From: a virus
Length of the DNA: 30,044 nt
Virus record (IMG/VR): IMGVR_UViG_3300030117_004310
Span: 1 to 30,044 of that record
Direction: 5' to 3' (one strand)
A program made the position numbers and the translations under genes. Below, piece after piece: positions 22,899 to 29,362 of the stretch (positions are counted from its first letter, which is position 1; each line of letters opens with the position of its first letter). The notes under the pieces are model-generated. The model saw only the letters and a program-made list of their open reading frames with translations, ran no database searches and was not told the origin of the DNA.

Positions 22899-23115
22899 CG
22901 CTTGCTAGTTCCTCTAATTGTTTACGATCCCGCAGCATGGATCTGATAAAAAGCAAAACCGTGCGCTGCCCTTCACGATAGGCTGTTTCACATGGGTCAT
23001 TAGAAAAAGTTGAACTATGTTCACAAAATCTCATGCCCATATCTTCTAACACCCGTTCACCTTGAGATGTTGTGAACACCTCTTTGTACAACTCGACTAT
23101 TTCGTCAGGCGTCAT
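22891..23115 (-). CDS. Bbp19-like small phage protein (74 aa)
   Basis: A protein of 74 residues with the pattern YKEVFTTSQGERVLEDMG, a short variable segment, then AYREGQRTVLLFIRSML. This fits the Bbp19-like family of small podovirus proteins, which is found regularly between portal and scaffold genes. Its function is not established. ATG 23115 overlaps the portal stop as ATGA and its own end overlaps the scaffold start by eight bases. Confidence 0.75.
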   Translation of the reverse strand: MTPDEIVELYKEVFTTSQGERVLEDMGMRFCEHSSTFSNDPCETAYREGQRTVLLFIRSMLRDRKQLEELASDE

Positions 23116-24728
23116 TCCGCCGCCTCGGATGCTTCTATGGCCCTTACCATTGGCGCAGCATTGCCGGCAGCCTCAGCTGTTTGCATCAGCTCTTGCTGTT
23201 GCGCTATCATTGCTTGCTGCTCTTGGCGCTGTGCTCTCATCATTGCGACCTCACGCTCTCCACGCACCGCAGTGGCCGGCACACCCAGGATCTTGATCAG
23301 GTGCTTTGAGATGCCGTCTGAATCAACATAATCCATAATACCTGGGTCCAGCTGGCTAAGTGGTGTCATCAGCTCAAGCAGCCTGGTCATGGACTGGATA
23401 TCGCCCTGGCGTTGCGCTTTGGCCAATGGACTTACATATTCAATGTCTAGGTTCATGTTTCGCATCATGTCTGGAGCCGGCAGGAACGCCTTTTGCCTAG
23501 ATAGAATGTTGTATGACCTGGTAATCAGCGGCTGCAGCAGCTCCTGCGACAATCTTCCTGTCAGAGGGCCAAGCAGCCGCATCTTTTCTTCGGTGCGCTG
23601 TATGACCTCGGTGGCCGTCATTTGTGGCCCCTGGCTCAAAATCAGCTGATCTACATAAAAAGCAGCCCTGATGGCTTGCCGGCGCTGTTCTTCCATGTTG
23701 AGGCCCAGCGGGTTGTTGGCACCGATATTGAGCGGCTCAATGCGGTCTCTAGTCCCGGATCTGTAAAAATTCAGACCGCCTGGTACAGTTCTGACCGGCA
23801 GCATGAAACCATCATCTGGCACCAGTAGCGGTGGGTCTACTTGCTTTTGCGCAGCCCTGATTGTCACCTCGGACATGCGATTCAACATTTTAATATCTGC
23901 CAATGCTGTCATCGAGGGTGATCTTCCATAACCAATCTCGAAAGAGCTTTTGGAAAATCTTGGGCAGCAATATGGGAACTCTTCGAAACCGCTCTCAGAT
24001 ATCACCACCTTTTCATCAGGCTCAATATAGACAGAGGCAAAGGGTTTGTTTTCGGCATTAATCTTGGTTACATCCCGCTCCGACCTTGGAAAGACAGCAT
24101 GGACTAGGGTGACCTGATCATAGGGGTTGTTTTCTGCTTTTTTCAGAATCTTGCTATTAAAACTAGCCTCACCAAAGCGTTTCAGCGCAGCCCCGCCCGG
24201 CATTTTAAATTTACGATAGACGGTATCGACCCTGCCTTTGTCATCCTCTGATACATAACATTCTTTTATATGTCGTGTGCTAAACCTGAGCTGCTGCTCT
24301 TCGTCCTCATCAATAAACATTACAGCGGTGCCAAACGTCACCAGGTCATGATAAAGCTCTGATATCTGCTCTTGAAAGTTAGACCTGTTGAAGGCCTGGT
24401 ACATAACGTCCTCGACGCCCTGCAGCCATTCCATCGCTTCATCATCGCTGTTCAGCTCGACATCAGTATAGCGCAAAGAAAACCAGCTGGTGCTACTATT
24501 GGTAAGCATACCGTGCAAACTTGCACTGAGCAGCTCGGCTGCCAGAATAGCAGTGCCATCGAACACAAGCTCGGAGCGTTTGTCGCCCGGTGATCTGTTT
24601 TTTGTTACATCAGCTTTGCGCGGCACGACATAGTCGGCCACTTCCTGCCAGTGTGATTCCCAGGTTTGGCGTTGCGTCTCAAGGCTATGAAAGCGCTTGA
24701 GAAGCAGAGTTGCTCTTTCGTCAGCCAT
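23112..24728 (-). CDS. Portal protein (podovirus head-to-tail connecting protein)
   Basis: The product has 538 residues, the normal length of T7-group connector proteins. Residues 27-38 (WQEVADYVVPRK) and the region LLSASLHGMLTNSSTSWFSL are family hallmarks. Further matches are YEQ-like segments FEIGYGRSPSMTALADIKML and FYVDQLILSQGPQMTATEVI near residues 268-370. It forms the dodecameric ring through which terminase pumps DNA and to which the gatekeeper binds. The C-terminus is Gln/Ala-rich (RQEQQAMIAQQQELMQTAEA). ATG 24728 directly follows the upstream TAG. Confidence 0.93.
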   Translation of the reverse strand: MADERATLLLKRFHSLETQRQTWESHWQEVADYVVPRKADVTKNRSPGDKRSELVFDGTAILAAELLSASLHGMLTNSSTSWFSLRYTDVELNSDDEAMEWLQGVEDVMYQAFNRSNFQEQISELYHDLVTFGTAVMFIDEDEEQQLRFSTRHIKECYVSEDDKGRVDTVYRKFKMPGGAALKRFGEASFNSKILKKAENNPYDQVTLVHAVFPRSERDVTKINAENKPFASVYIEPDEKVVISESGFEEFPYCCPRFSKSSFEIGYGRSPSMTALADIKMLNRMSEVTIRAAQKQVDPPLLVPDDGFMLPVRTVPGGLNFYRSGTRDRIEPLNIGANNPLGLNMEEQRRQAIRAAFYVDQLILSQGPQMTATEVIQRTEEKMRLLGPLTGRLSQELLQPLITRSYNILSRQKAFLPAPDMMRNMNLDIEYVSPLAKAQRQGDIQSMTRLLELMTPLSQLDPGIMDYVDSDGISKHLIKILGVPATAVRGEREVAMMRAQRQEQQAMIAQQQELMQTAEAAGNAAPMVRAIEASEAAE

Positions 24729-25037
24729 CTAGCTTCCTAACAAATTCTTTTTCTGTGTAGGGGCTTCACCCATCACACCCTGCGAGCTGGTCAATATGGT
24801 TGACGCCCGTCTTCGTCTTCGCCGTCTGCCGGTGGCCATCTCCCCCTCACCTGAATAGACAACATCAGCTGGGCTGGCCGGATCTGGTGCCTCAACAACC
24901 GGGGCTGGCTCGACCATTGCCACAGGCTCTACAGCTGGTGCTGGCGCTGCCGCCGCCGGCTCTTGGCTTGGGGTGTCAACGACCTTTGCCACCTCGTCGA
25001 CAGCTCTTTTTATGCGTCTGACTACACCTCCCATCAT
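24729..25037 (-). CDS. Short Pro/Ala and Arg-rich protein upstream of portal
   Basis: The start is ATG 25037, overlapping the upstream TGA; a second ATG at 25034 has better spacing to the AGGAGG. The 102-residue product begins basic (RRIKRAVDEVAKVV) and continues as a Pro/Ala/Val/Glu low-complexity linker. It then has seven arginines in a row (71-77) and ends with STILTSSQGVMGEAPTQKKN before LLGS. The RR..STILTS end recurs in small proteins beside the portal gene of many podoviruses. Function unknown. The C-terminal motif is shared with the neighbouring 80-residue protein. Confidence 0.72.
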   Translation of the reverse strand: MMGGVVRRIKRAVDEVAKVVDTPSQEPAAAAPAPAVEPVAMVEPAPVVEAPDPASPADVVYSGEGEMATGRRRRRRRASTILTSSQGVMGEAPTQKKNLLGS

Positions 25038-25279
25038 CAACCTCCTGGGCTTCTGGTTCGTTTGCTGCCACCCAATAGCGTCGAATATTCAACCGGCGCA
25101 TCTGTCATGACGCCCTGCGGCCCGGTTTTGATATTGGTCTTCGGTGTTGCTTTGGGTTTCTTCTTCCTGGTCTCTGCTTCCATAGACCCAGCCCTGACCA
25201 CTGGGTCTGGCCTGGCCGGTGGCGGTGGTGGGGCCGGTGGTGGCGGTGGAATACTCACCTTTGGCTGCATAAAACTCAT
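25037..25279 (-). CDS. Proline-rich small protein between terminase and portal
   Basis: The product has 80 residues: an N-terminal polyproline stretch (residues 11-21, broken by one Ala), then a Lys-rich section, then TGPQGVMTDAPVEYSTLLGG (residues 52-71). A short basic tail ends it. ATG 25279 overlaps the terminase stop as ATGA, and its own stop overlaps the next start. It looks disordered apart from the C-terminal motif, which is also found in the following protein. A docking role with portal or terminase is a guess from gene order. Confidence 0.7.
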   Translation of the reverse strand: MSFMQPKVSIPPPPPAPPPPPARPDPVVRAGSMEAETRKKKPKATPKTNIKTGPQGVMTDAPVEYSTLLGGSKRTRSPGG

Positions 25280-26556
25280 ATTGCTACTCCAAGCGGGTTA
25301 TATTTACTGTCTGCTATTGCTTGTGGTGGCCGATCAAAGGTACGCGTTTCCTTGATACCAACTGCCAAATAGCGGAAAGCATCGCTAGCATGGCTCGACC
25401 AATCATGAACCGGCGTATTCCTGAAGCTCCGCAGTCGTTCGTTGTAGGCACGATGGTAGTGTCGTAACGCTTCGAGCCCCGGCTTTGTGCGCTCTCTATC
25501 AAACCAGCAGCGTGGTATAAGCATCTGTGCAGCATGTATCCCGTCCTCGAGCGGTAGCTTGGGAACCACCCTAAAATTAATTCCTAAATCCCATGCAACT
25601 TCCCGCCGGCTCTTGCCGCTGCCAAGCTCTCTGACTTCAATATCGTGCGGCGCGTTGTGTGTGCCGTAGAGATAATCACGCTCTGAAAGCATCCTGGCGT
25701 AATGCGGCAGGCCCTCCCCCCTATTCTCATAAAAATCTATGACATGCACAGCCCGGCCAACGCTTTGGGTAAACCAAACGCTGGTCGAATCACCCACGCC
25801 TAGATCCCACCAGGTGTCTACCTTACAGGTTGGGTCATAGGGAACTGAAGATATGCGGCCTGTTTCCTGGGCCGCCTGCAGCTCTTTTCCAAAAACAGCA
25901 CCTGGCACATTAGCCACCCAGCTGCACTCAAACTCCTGCTGATACTGATCAGCCGTCATCATTGCCTGCGCAGCTGCTAATTCCTCTGCATCCAATATGC
26001 CTGTCTCACTGGCCCTATAAATCGACGTGTGCCAATCATCCTGCCCCTCAGCAGCCGTATAAAGCTCGAAGAAGGCGTTATGACCCCTAGGTGTACCAAT
26101 GAAAAGCGCCCAGCCCTTGCGGTCACTCAGAGCCGGCCTGATGACCTCTGGAAACAAACTCTCAGGATGGTCAGCCATCTCGTCCAGGACGGTGCCATCA
26201 AGATAGATGCCCCTCAGACTATCGGGATTTTCAGCGCCCAGCAGCTGTATCCTGGCACCATTGGGCAAATCACACCGAAGCTCTGTTTCATGGAATCGCA
26301 CCATAGGCACCGCCCCGGCAAACTGCTTCAGATAATCCCAGGCGACAGCCTTAGCCTGCCGGTAAGTGGGCGCAATGTACGCATACCTCGGATTAGGCTT
26401 GGGACAGAGTATTGCGTCGCGTAGCAAATGATTAATCGCCATCACAGTCTTGCCCCAGCGACGATGACAGACTACGACGCCCCAGCGCTTGGATTGTAGC
26501 TCACCGTGCAGCTGAGCTTGGAGCGGTCGTGGTGTGTAGGGGATCTCGATGTTCAT
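25276..26556 (-). CDS. terL: Terminase large subunit
   Basis: The 426-residue protein pumps and cuts DNA at the portal. The ATPase has Walker A CHRRWGKT (residues 30-37), Walker B TVLDEM (122-127) and the coupling motif GTP at 154-156. The nuclease begins with WWDLGVGDST (Asp251) and ends with VHDWSSHASDAFRYLAVG, which supplies the final acidic residue. The length is normal. ATG 26556 follows a 253-base gap with a TATAAT box about 26 bases upstream, while the ribosome site is weak. The small subunit lies upstream of the gap. Confidence 0.95.
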   Translation of the reverse strand: MNIEIPYTPRPLQAQLHGELQSKRWGVVVCHRRWGKTVMAINHLLRDAILCPKPNPRYAYIAPTYRQAKAVAWDYLKQFAGAVPMVRFHETELRCDLPNGARIQLLGAENPDSLRGIYLDGTVLDEMADHPESLFPEVIRPALSDRKGWALFIGTPRGHNAFFELYTAAEGQDDWHTSIYRASETGILDAEELAAAQAMMTADQYQQEFECSWVANVPGAVFGKELQAAQETGRISSVPYDPTCKVDTWWDLGVGDSTSVWFTQSVGRAVHVIDFYENRGEGLPHYARMLSERDYLYGTHNAPHDIEVRELGSGKSRREVAWDLGINFRVVPKLPLEDGIHAAQMLIPRCWFDRERTKPGLEALRHYHRAYNERLRSFRNTPVHDWSSHASDAFRYLAVGIKETRTFDRPPQAIADSKYNPLGVAI

Positions 26557-26581
26557 GTGAGAGACAGGCTCATGATAGGTT

Positions 26582-26587
26582 ATTATA
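26582..26587 (-). promoter_or_regulatory. Possible promoter -10 box upstream of terL
   Basis: A perfect TATAAT lies on the minus strand 25 bases before the terL start. No convincing -35 box is found at 16-18 bases, so this may be weak or activator-dependent. Confidence 0.3.
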
Positions 26588-26705
26588 CGCTATAGATTCG
26601 GCGGCCTAGTTTGGGTGTGGGTGGGGGTCGCTCTAGGCAAATCGCCCAGTAAAACAGGTACGCATCCCGTTACTCTGATCAATGTTTCTGCGCCACGCCA
26701 GGCCT

Positions 26706-26727
26706 TCGGTGCCAAGCCGGTGCCAAG
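26706..26727 (-). repeat. Tandem CTTGGCACCG pair in the terS-terL gap
   Basis: On the minus strand two 11-bp units, CTTGGCACCGG (26727-26717) and CTTGGCACCGA (26716-26706), stand head to tail. They differ from the attP pair at 978-999 only in the first base of each unit (C instead of G). The surrounding gap 26557-26809 encodes nothing that I can support. It may be a second binding site for the integrase or for another phage protein. Confidence 0.55.
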
Positions 26728-26749
26728 CTCTCGAGAACCGGCATCGATT

Positions 26750-26791
26750 TTAGAAAAACAAAAATCTTGGGTGCCTCGTGCGCGCGAGCAC
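26750..26791 (-). terminator. Possible weak terminator after terS
   Basis: On the minus strand GTGCTCG (26791-26785) can pair with CGAGGCAC (26778-26771) with one bulged base. Six bases further comes TTTTTGTTTTT. The bulge and the distance to the T-run make this uncertain. Confidence 0.35.
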
Positions 26792-26809
26792 TGCCACGCT
26801 GCCTGTCTT

Positions 26810-27232
26810 TTATATATCTCGCGACGCACCTGAAACCTCAGCATTGCCCCACGTCAAAGTAATCGTGCCACTGCTCTGCTTGTTATCCTCTGCCTTGTCT
26901 CTAATCCCGAGAGGCTGCATTTGCCTAATGTGCTTGTCCTTATGATCTGCCTCGAGACGACGACGCTGGACTTCAGCCATTGCTAGTTTTGGATCATCAG
27001 GCAATGGGGCTTCGACAATATCAATGATCTGATCGCGCATTGCTTCACACTGCAACGTCCTTGCTACGCGATACTTTGTGTAAGCATCCTCGTCTTCCTG
27101 AACCCAGCGCAGCACGGTACGCCACGATGGCAGCTCGCTATCCTCGTTGCATATCTTAGTCAGGCTTGTGCCGTTAGCTATGCGCTCACAGATAATATCC
27201 ATCTGAGCTTTTGTGACACGTTTCTTAGACAT
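26810..27232 (-). CDS. terS: Terminase small subunit, Sf6/P22-group type
   Basis: The 140-residue protein has an N-terminal helix-turn-helix-like region: ICERIANGTSLTKICNEDSE then LPSWRTVLRWVQEDED. YTKYRVARTLQCEAMRDQII follows, and AEVQRRRLEADHKDKHIRQM forms a C-terminal helix. This pattern matches the Sf6 gp1-like small terminases that recognise pac sites for headful packaging. TTGGAG lies before ATG 27232. Headful packaging would give circularly permuted genomes, in line with attP sitting inside the sequence. The last 20 residues are polar and probably contact TerL. Confidence 0.88.
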   Translation of the reverse strand: MSKKRVTKAQMDIICERIANGTSLTKICNEDSELPSWRTVLRWVQEDEDAYTKYRVARTLQCEAMRDQIIDIVEAPLPDDPKLAMAEVQRRRLEADHKDKHIRQMQPLGIRDKAEDNKQSSGTITLTWGNAEVSGASRDI

Positions 27233-27246
27233 GATGCTCCAAAAGA

Positions 27247-27288
27247 TACTGACTTGCCATTGCTCGGGGGAACAACAACAAGCCAGTA
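27247..27288. repeat. Inverted repeat upstream of terS
   Basis: TACTGACTTG (27247-27256) and CAAGCCAGTA (27279-27288) are inverted copies with one mismatch in ten, separated by 22 bases. It lies just before terS, so it could be a leader hairpin, an operator or part of a packaging signal. Confidence 0.45.
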
Positions 27289-27364
27289 CAAGTCTCGTTA
27301 GGGAGGAAAGAAAATGAACCGCAGCTCATCTAACACCGACATATAGTCTATGTTATAGTTTTCA

Positions 27365-27380
27365 GTACCAGATTTGGTAC
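27365..27380. promoter_or_regulatory. Operator-like palindrome GTACCA-GATT-TGGTAC
   Basis: A perfect 6-4-6 palindrome lies in the 171-base gap between terS and the preceding gene. A second short palindrome (CTTTA-CGTT-TAAAG, 27396-27409) lies over the stop of that gene. A TTGACG (27391-27386) is nearby, but no -10 at correct spacing. The gap is the logical site for control of late-gene expression. Confidence 0.45.
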
Positions 27381-27403
27381 ATTCGCGTCAATAGTCTTTA
27401 CGT

Positions 27404-27802
27404 TTAAAGCATATAATATAGCCGTATTAGTGCATCTTTGTACCGCTGCTTGACGATTCTGGGGTCATTCAAGCCCAGAATAATAGCTAGCTTTGTCCAG
27501 CGTGGCCCTCGCTGCCGGTGCGCAGCTGAGGCTGCCACAGCCCATACAAGTCGCCTGTCCTCTTCATCTAGCTTGGTGAGCACTAGATGCAGCGCTGCGT
27601 CATATCTGTCGATCTGGTCCGGCGTTGCCTTCAGCCTAGGTGCTTCGAAGGCATTGTAGCCATAAGCCATGCCATCCTTAACGTAGTCGGGCCATGCTGA
27701 CATTTTTTGCCTACGCATGGCGGCAGGCATTTTACGCTCAGTCTCTGCTGCTTCCATGAACAGCTCATCCAGATCTGCTATGCTGAGCCTAGCGTAATCC
27801 AT
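27404..27802 (-). CDS. DUF6362-like phage protein
   Basis: The start is ATG 27802, inside the end of the upstream gene (14-base overlap) with AGGA before it. The 132-residue product has RRQKMSAWPDYVKDGMAYGY, then PRLKATPDQIDRYDAALHLV. Next comes LDEEDRRLVWAVAASAAHR and a C-terminal helix-turn-helix-like WTKLAIILGLNDPRIVKQRY. This order (WP..v.d...aYG, P....idR.d, D..lvw, HTH) resembles DUF6362-type proteins placed just before terminase genes. The C-terminal half looks like a sigma-factor region-4 type DNA-binding fold. A late-gene regulator is possible but unproven. Confidence 0.72.
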   Translation of the reverse strand: MDYARLSIADLDELFMEAAETERKMPAAMRRQKMSAWPDYVKDGMAYGYNAFEAPRLKATPDQIDRYDAALHLVLTKLDEEDRRLVWAVAASAAHRQRGPRWTKLAIILGLNDPRIVKQRYKDALIRLYYML

Positions 27803-28049
27803 TAAGTTCGTCCTGTTTGGCCTGAAGCCAATCTTGACGCTCGAGCGGTGGTAGCTCGTTAACATACCTTGTTAGATCTTTGAGGCGGTCTAAAGATAAT
27901 CTAGGCGCAAGACGTTTAAACACGCGCCGTTGCAGCTCGTCCAGAGGAGATAGCTTAGACCTAGCTATAGCTTGCTTATATGCTAAGCTTACATGCTTGC
28001 CTTGCTCTTTGAGTAATTTATTTATGTATGGGTTTTCGCTTAGTACCAT
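27789..28049 (-). CDS. Small helical protein, unknown (86 aa)
   Basis: ATG 28049 lies one base after the stop of the 23-codon ORF, so translation is probably coupled. An in-frame TTG at 28061 is possible but falls within the repeats. The product is basic and helical (NPYINKLLKEQGKHVSLAYK, SPLDELQRRVFKRLAPRLSL, LTRYVNELPPLERQDWLQAK). I recognise no family. Its start region carries the inverted copy (GCTTAGTAC, 28038-28046) of the neighbouring repeats, which might allow autoregulation. Confidence 0.65.
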   Translation of the reverse strand: MVLSENPYINKLLKEQGKHVSLAYKQAIARSKLSPLDELQRRVFKRLAPRLSLDRLKDLTRYVNELPPLERQDWLQAKQDELNGLR

Positions 28050-28083
28050 TCTAAGCACCAATACTAAGCATAGTACTAAGCAT
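28038..28083. repeat. CTAAGC repeats with 12-bp period
   Basis: Three direct copies, TTCTAAGCAC (28049-28058), TACTAAGCAT (28062-28071) and TACTAAGCAT (28074-28083), stand at exactly 12-base spacing. An inverted copy, GCTTAGTAC, is at 28038-28046. They cover the 23-codon ORF end and the start of the next gene. They could be operator sites, iteron-like sites or simple repeats. Confidence 0.6.
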
Positions 28084-28122
28084 GTGCGGCTGCGCCGAGC
28101 TTAATTTCAGTTTCCGAATCAT
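28051..28122 (-). CDS. 23-residue ORF with repeated MLS codons
   Basis: ATG 28122 lies one base after the upstream TGA, and an AAAGGGG ribosome-like site stands about eight bases before it. The peptide is MIRKLKLSSAQPHMLSTMLS followed by IGA. The last third is encoded by the 12-bp repeats, giving MLS twice. The stop is one base before the next ATG. It may be a leader peptide that couples translation to the next gene, or the frame may be fortuitous. No family is known to me. Confidence 0.4.
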   Translation of the reverse strand: MIRKLKLSSAQPHMLSTMLSIGA

Positions 28123-28123
28123 G

Positions 28124-28303
28124 TCAAGCCCCTTTACGGAATAAATCAAAAATAGGCTTCCACCAGGGATCGGTCTGACCTCCGAGCTTGTCCCAAGCCT
28201 CTAAATCTTTTCGACGCTTCTTGTCTGCCCAAGCCTTTTTTAACCTAGCTGAGTGCTTCTCACGTTGCTCCGGGGTCCATTTCGCTTTTTGTTTCTTCGC
28301 CAT
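28124..28303 (-). CDS. Small basic protein (59 aa), unknown
   Basis: The 59-residue product starts MAKKQKAKWTPEQREKHSAR and continues LKKAWADKKRRKDLEAWDKL before ending PWWKPIFDLFRKGA. It is strongly basic and helical, with a tryptophan-rich end. ATG 28303 has AAAGGGAAAAG upstream. The gene overlaps the end of the zinc-protein gene by 44 bases in another frame, a fairly long overlap, but both frames have good start signals. The function is unknown. The N-terminus resembles short nucleic-acid-binding phage proteins. Confidence 0.6.
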   Translation of the reverse strand: MAKKQKAKWTPEQREKHSARLKKAWADKKRRKDLEAWDKLGGQTDPWWKPIFDLFRKGA

Positions 28304-28472
28304 TCTTTTCCCTTTCTACTGCAATGCGCCAACAACGATCATTCGCACATAACAAATCGCCTTTGGCTGTGATGATCCAGGTCCCCATATGCAGCTGGTG
28401 CATAGCGCCGCAGACAACGCACGGTTCTGGCTCTGTTAATTTTGGTGCCGGCATGGCTTTCTTTTTCTTCAT
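28260..28472 (-). CDS. Four-cysteine zinc-binding protein (70 aa)
   Basis: ATG 28472 overlaps the methyltransferase stop as ATGA, so this start is preferred over longer in-frame versions. The 70-residue protein starts MKKKKAMPAPKLTEPEPC. It has CVVC (Cys18, Cys21) and CANDRC (Cys42, Cys47) separated by a 20-residue loop (HMGTWIITAKGDLL), a compact zinc-ribbon arrangement. Coupling to the methyltransferase suggests a related DNA role. No specific family is recognised. Confidence 0.7.
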   Translation of the reverse strand: MKKKKAMPAPKLTEPEPCVVCGAMHQLHMGTWIITAKGDLLCANDRCWRIAVEREKNGEETKSEMDPGAT

Positions 28473-28984
28473 ATCCAGCCAAGCTGCGGAACGCCGTTGT
28501 AGTTGCTGTTCCAAACAAACCAGGCATAGGCCGTTGTGCCAGTGCCGGCAGGCTCCGAGCCACCCTTCCAAATCGTCAGGCGCTTGGAGAACACATGGAT
28601 TCGTGATGGCGGGTAATGATCAAACAGCTCGTTAAAACGCCCCTGCCCTTCTAGGAAGCTCAAGCGCAGCAGCCAGGCATGTTTCTTGACGCCTAGCCCG
28701 ATCGCATGTTCGATAAATTGCTGAGCAAGTTTGAATGGCGGGTTTGTTACCAAGCAGTCAGCTTCGCGCTTTGTCGCCATCAAAAAATCATAGCCGGCAG
28801 GACAATAGCCATAATCGTTCAGATCCTGGCTAACGACCTCATAGCAGGCCAGCTTCAGCACCTTGGATATAGCCCCGTCACCAGCTGCCGGCTCCCAGAT
28901 AACAGGGTCAAACACTTCGACATCCAGCAGGCTCTTGATTGCTGTGTGAGGCGTTGGATACCAGTCATCTTTCTGCCTGGTCAT
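28469..28984 (-). CDS. Phage DNA adenine-type methyltransferase (SAM-dependent)
   Basis: The 171-residue protein has the N-terminal DDWYPTP motif. It then has an SAM-binding motif I, WEPAAGDGAISKVL (residues 30-43), and the catalytic motif TNPPF (80-84), the N-P-P-F form of amino-methyltransferases. SQDLNDYG (52-59) supplies the acidic SAM-contact. This short form without a target recognition domain is common in phages as an orphan methylase, probably protecting phage DNA. It starts directly after the upstream TAA and couples to the zinc protein. The target sequence cannot be predicted. Confidence 0.88.
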   Translation of the reverse strand: MTRQKDDWYPTPHTAIKSLLDVEVFDPVIWEPAAGDGAISKVLKLACYEVVSQDLNDYGYCPAGYDFLMATKREADCLVTNPPFKLAQQFIEHAIGLGVKKHAWLLRLSFLEGQGRFNELFDHYPPSRIHVFSKRLTIWKGGSEPAGTGTTAYAWFVWNSNYNGVPQLGWI

Positions 28985-29362
28985 TTAGTCTTTGCCTAAA
29001 CGCTTGGCGTCCAGGGGAACAGCCTTTACAAACCCCAAGCCCTTGTTGTCAGTGTGCTTGTGACGCTTCGCAACCCGGCGCGCGGCTATATCCATAGCAT
29101 GTTCATCGTTCATCGCTCGGATTGTGTAGCTCTTGGCGTATGTCACATGCAGCGTTACAGCGAATGTTTGATAATACTGGTAGCCATGTGGCTTGCGTGA
29201 TTTCAACAGCTCGTCTTGCTCTTCATCCTTCATAGGTATTTGTCCCTCTCCATCGCATTTCGGACACAGCTCAGACTGGACGCAGCCCATGCCATCAGGC
29301 ATGTAGACCCAACCCTTTTTGCAGTGTGTGTAATAATTTCTGAAATCGCAGATACGCATCAT
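28985..29362 (-). CDS. Cys-rich protein with CPKCDGEG motif, unknown
   Basis: The 125-residue protein begins MMRICDFRNYYTHC and contains CVQSELCPKCDGEG around residues 27-40. Cys5, Cys14, Cys27, Cys33 and Cys36 are available for zinc. The CxxCxGxG element resembles a single DnaJ-type zinc repeat. The C-terminal two thirds form a mixed alpha/beta domain (QTFAVTLHVTYAKSYTIRAM) that is not recognised. ATG 29362 overlaps the nuclease stop (ATGA). A role alongside the nuclease and methylase is likely but unspecified. Confidence 0.7.
   Translation of the reverse strand: MMRICDFRNYYTHCKKGWVYMPDGMGCVQSELCPKCDGEGQIPMKDEEQDELLKSRKPHGYQYYQTFAVTLHVTYAKSYTIRAMNDEHAMDIAARRVAKRHKHTDNKGLGFVKAVPLDAKRLGKD

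Noticed and set aside
23716-23728. Single TTGGCACCGA in the portal gene as another arm site
   Set aside because: It is an isolated copy within coding sequence. A single 10-base match lacks the tandem 11-bp arrangement of the attP and terS-terL sites.
24963-25355. 130-codon plus-strand frame with Gly-rich segment
   Set aside because: The glycine run is simply the complement of the polyproline codons of the minus-strand gene at 25037-25279.
26590-26844. 84-codon minus-strand frame across the terS-terL gap
   Set aside because: It overlaps the end of terS, has no good ribosome site, and its composition (Arg/Thr/Pro mix with TPTHTQTRPP) is not protein-like.
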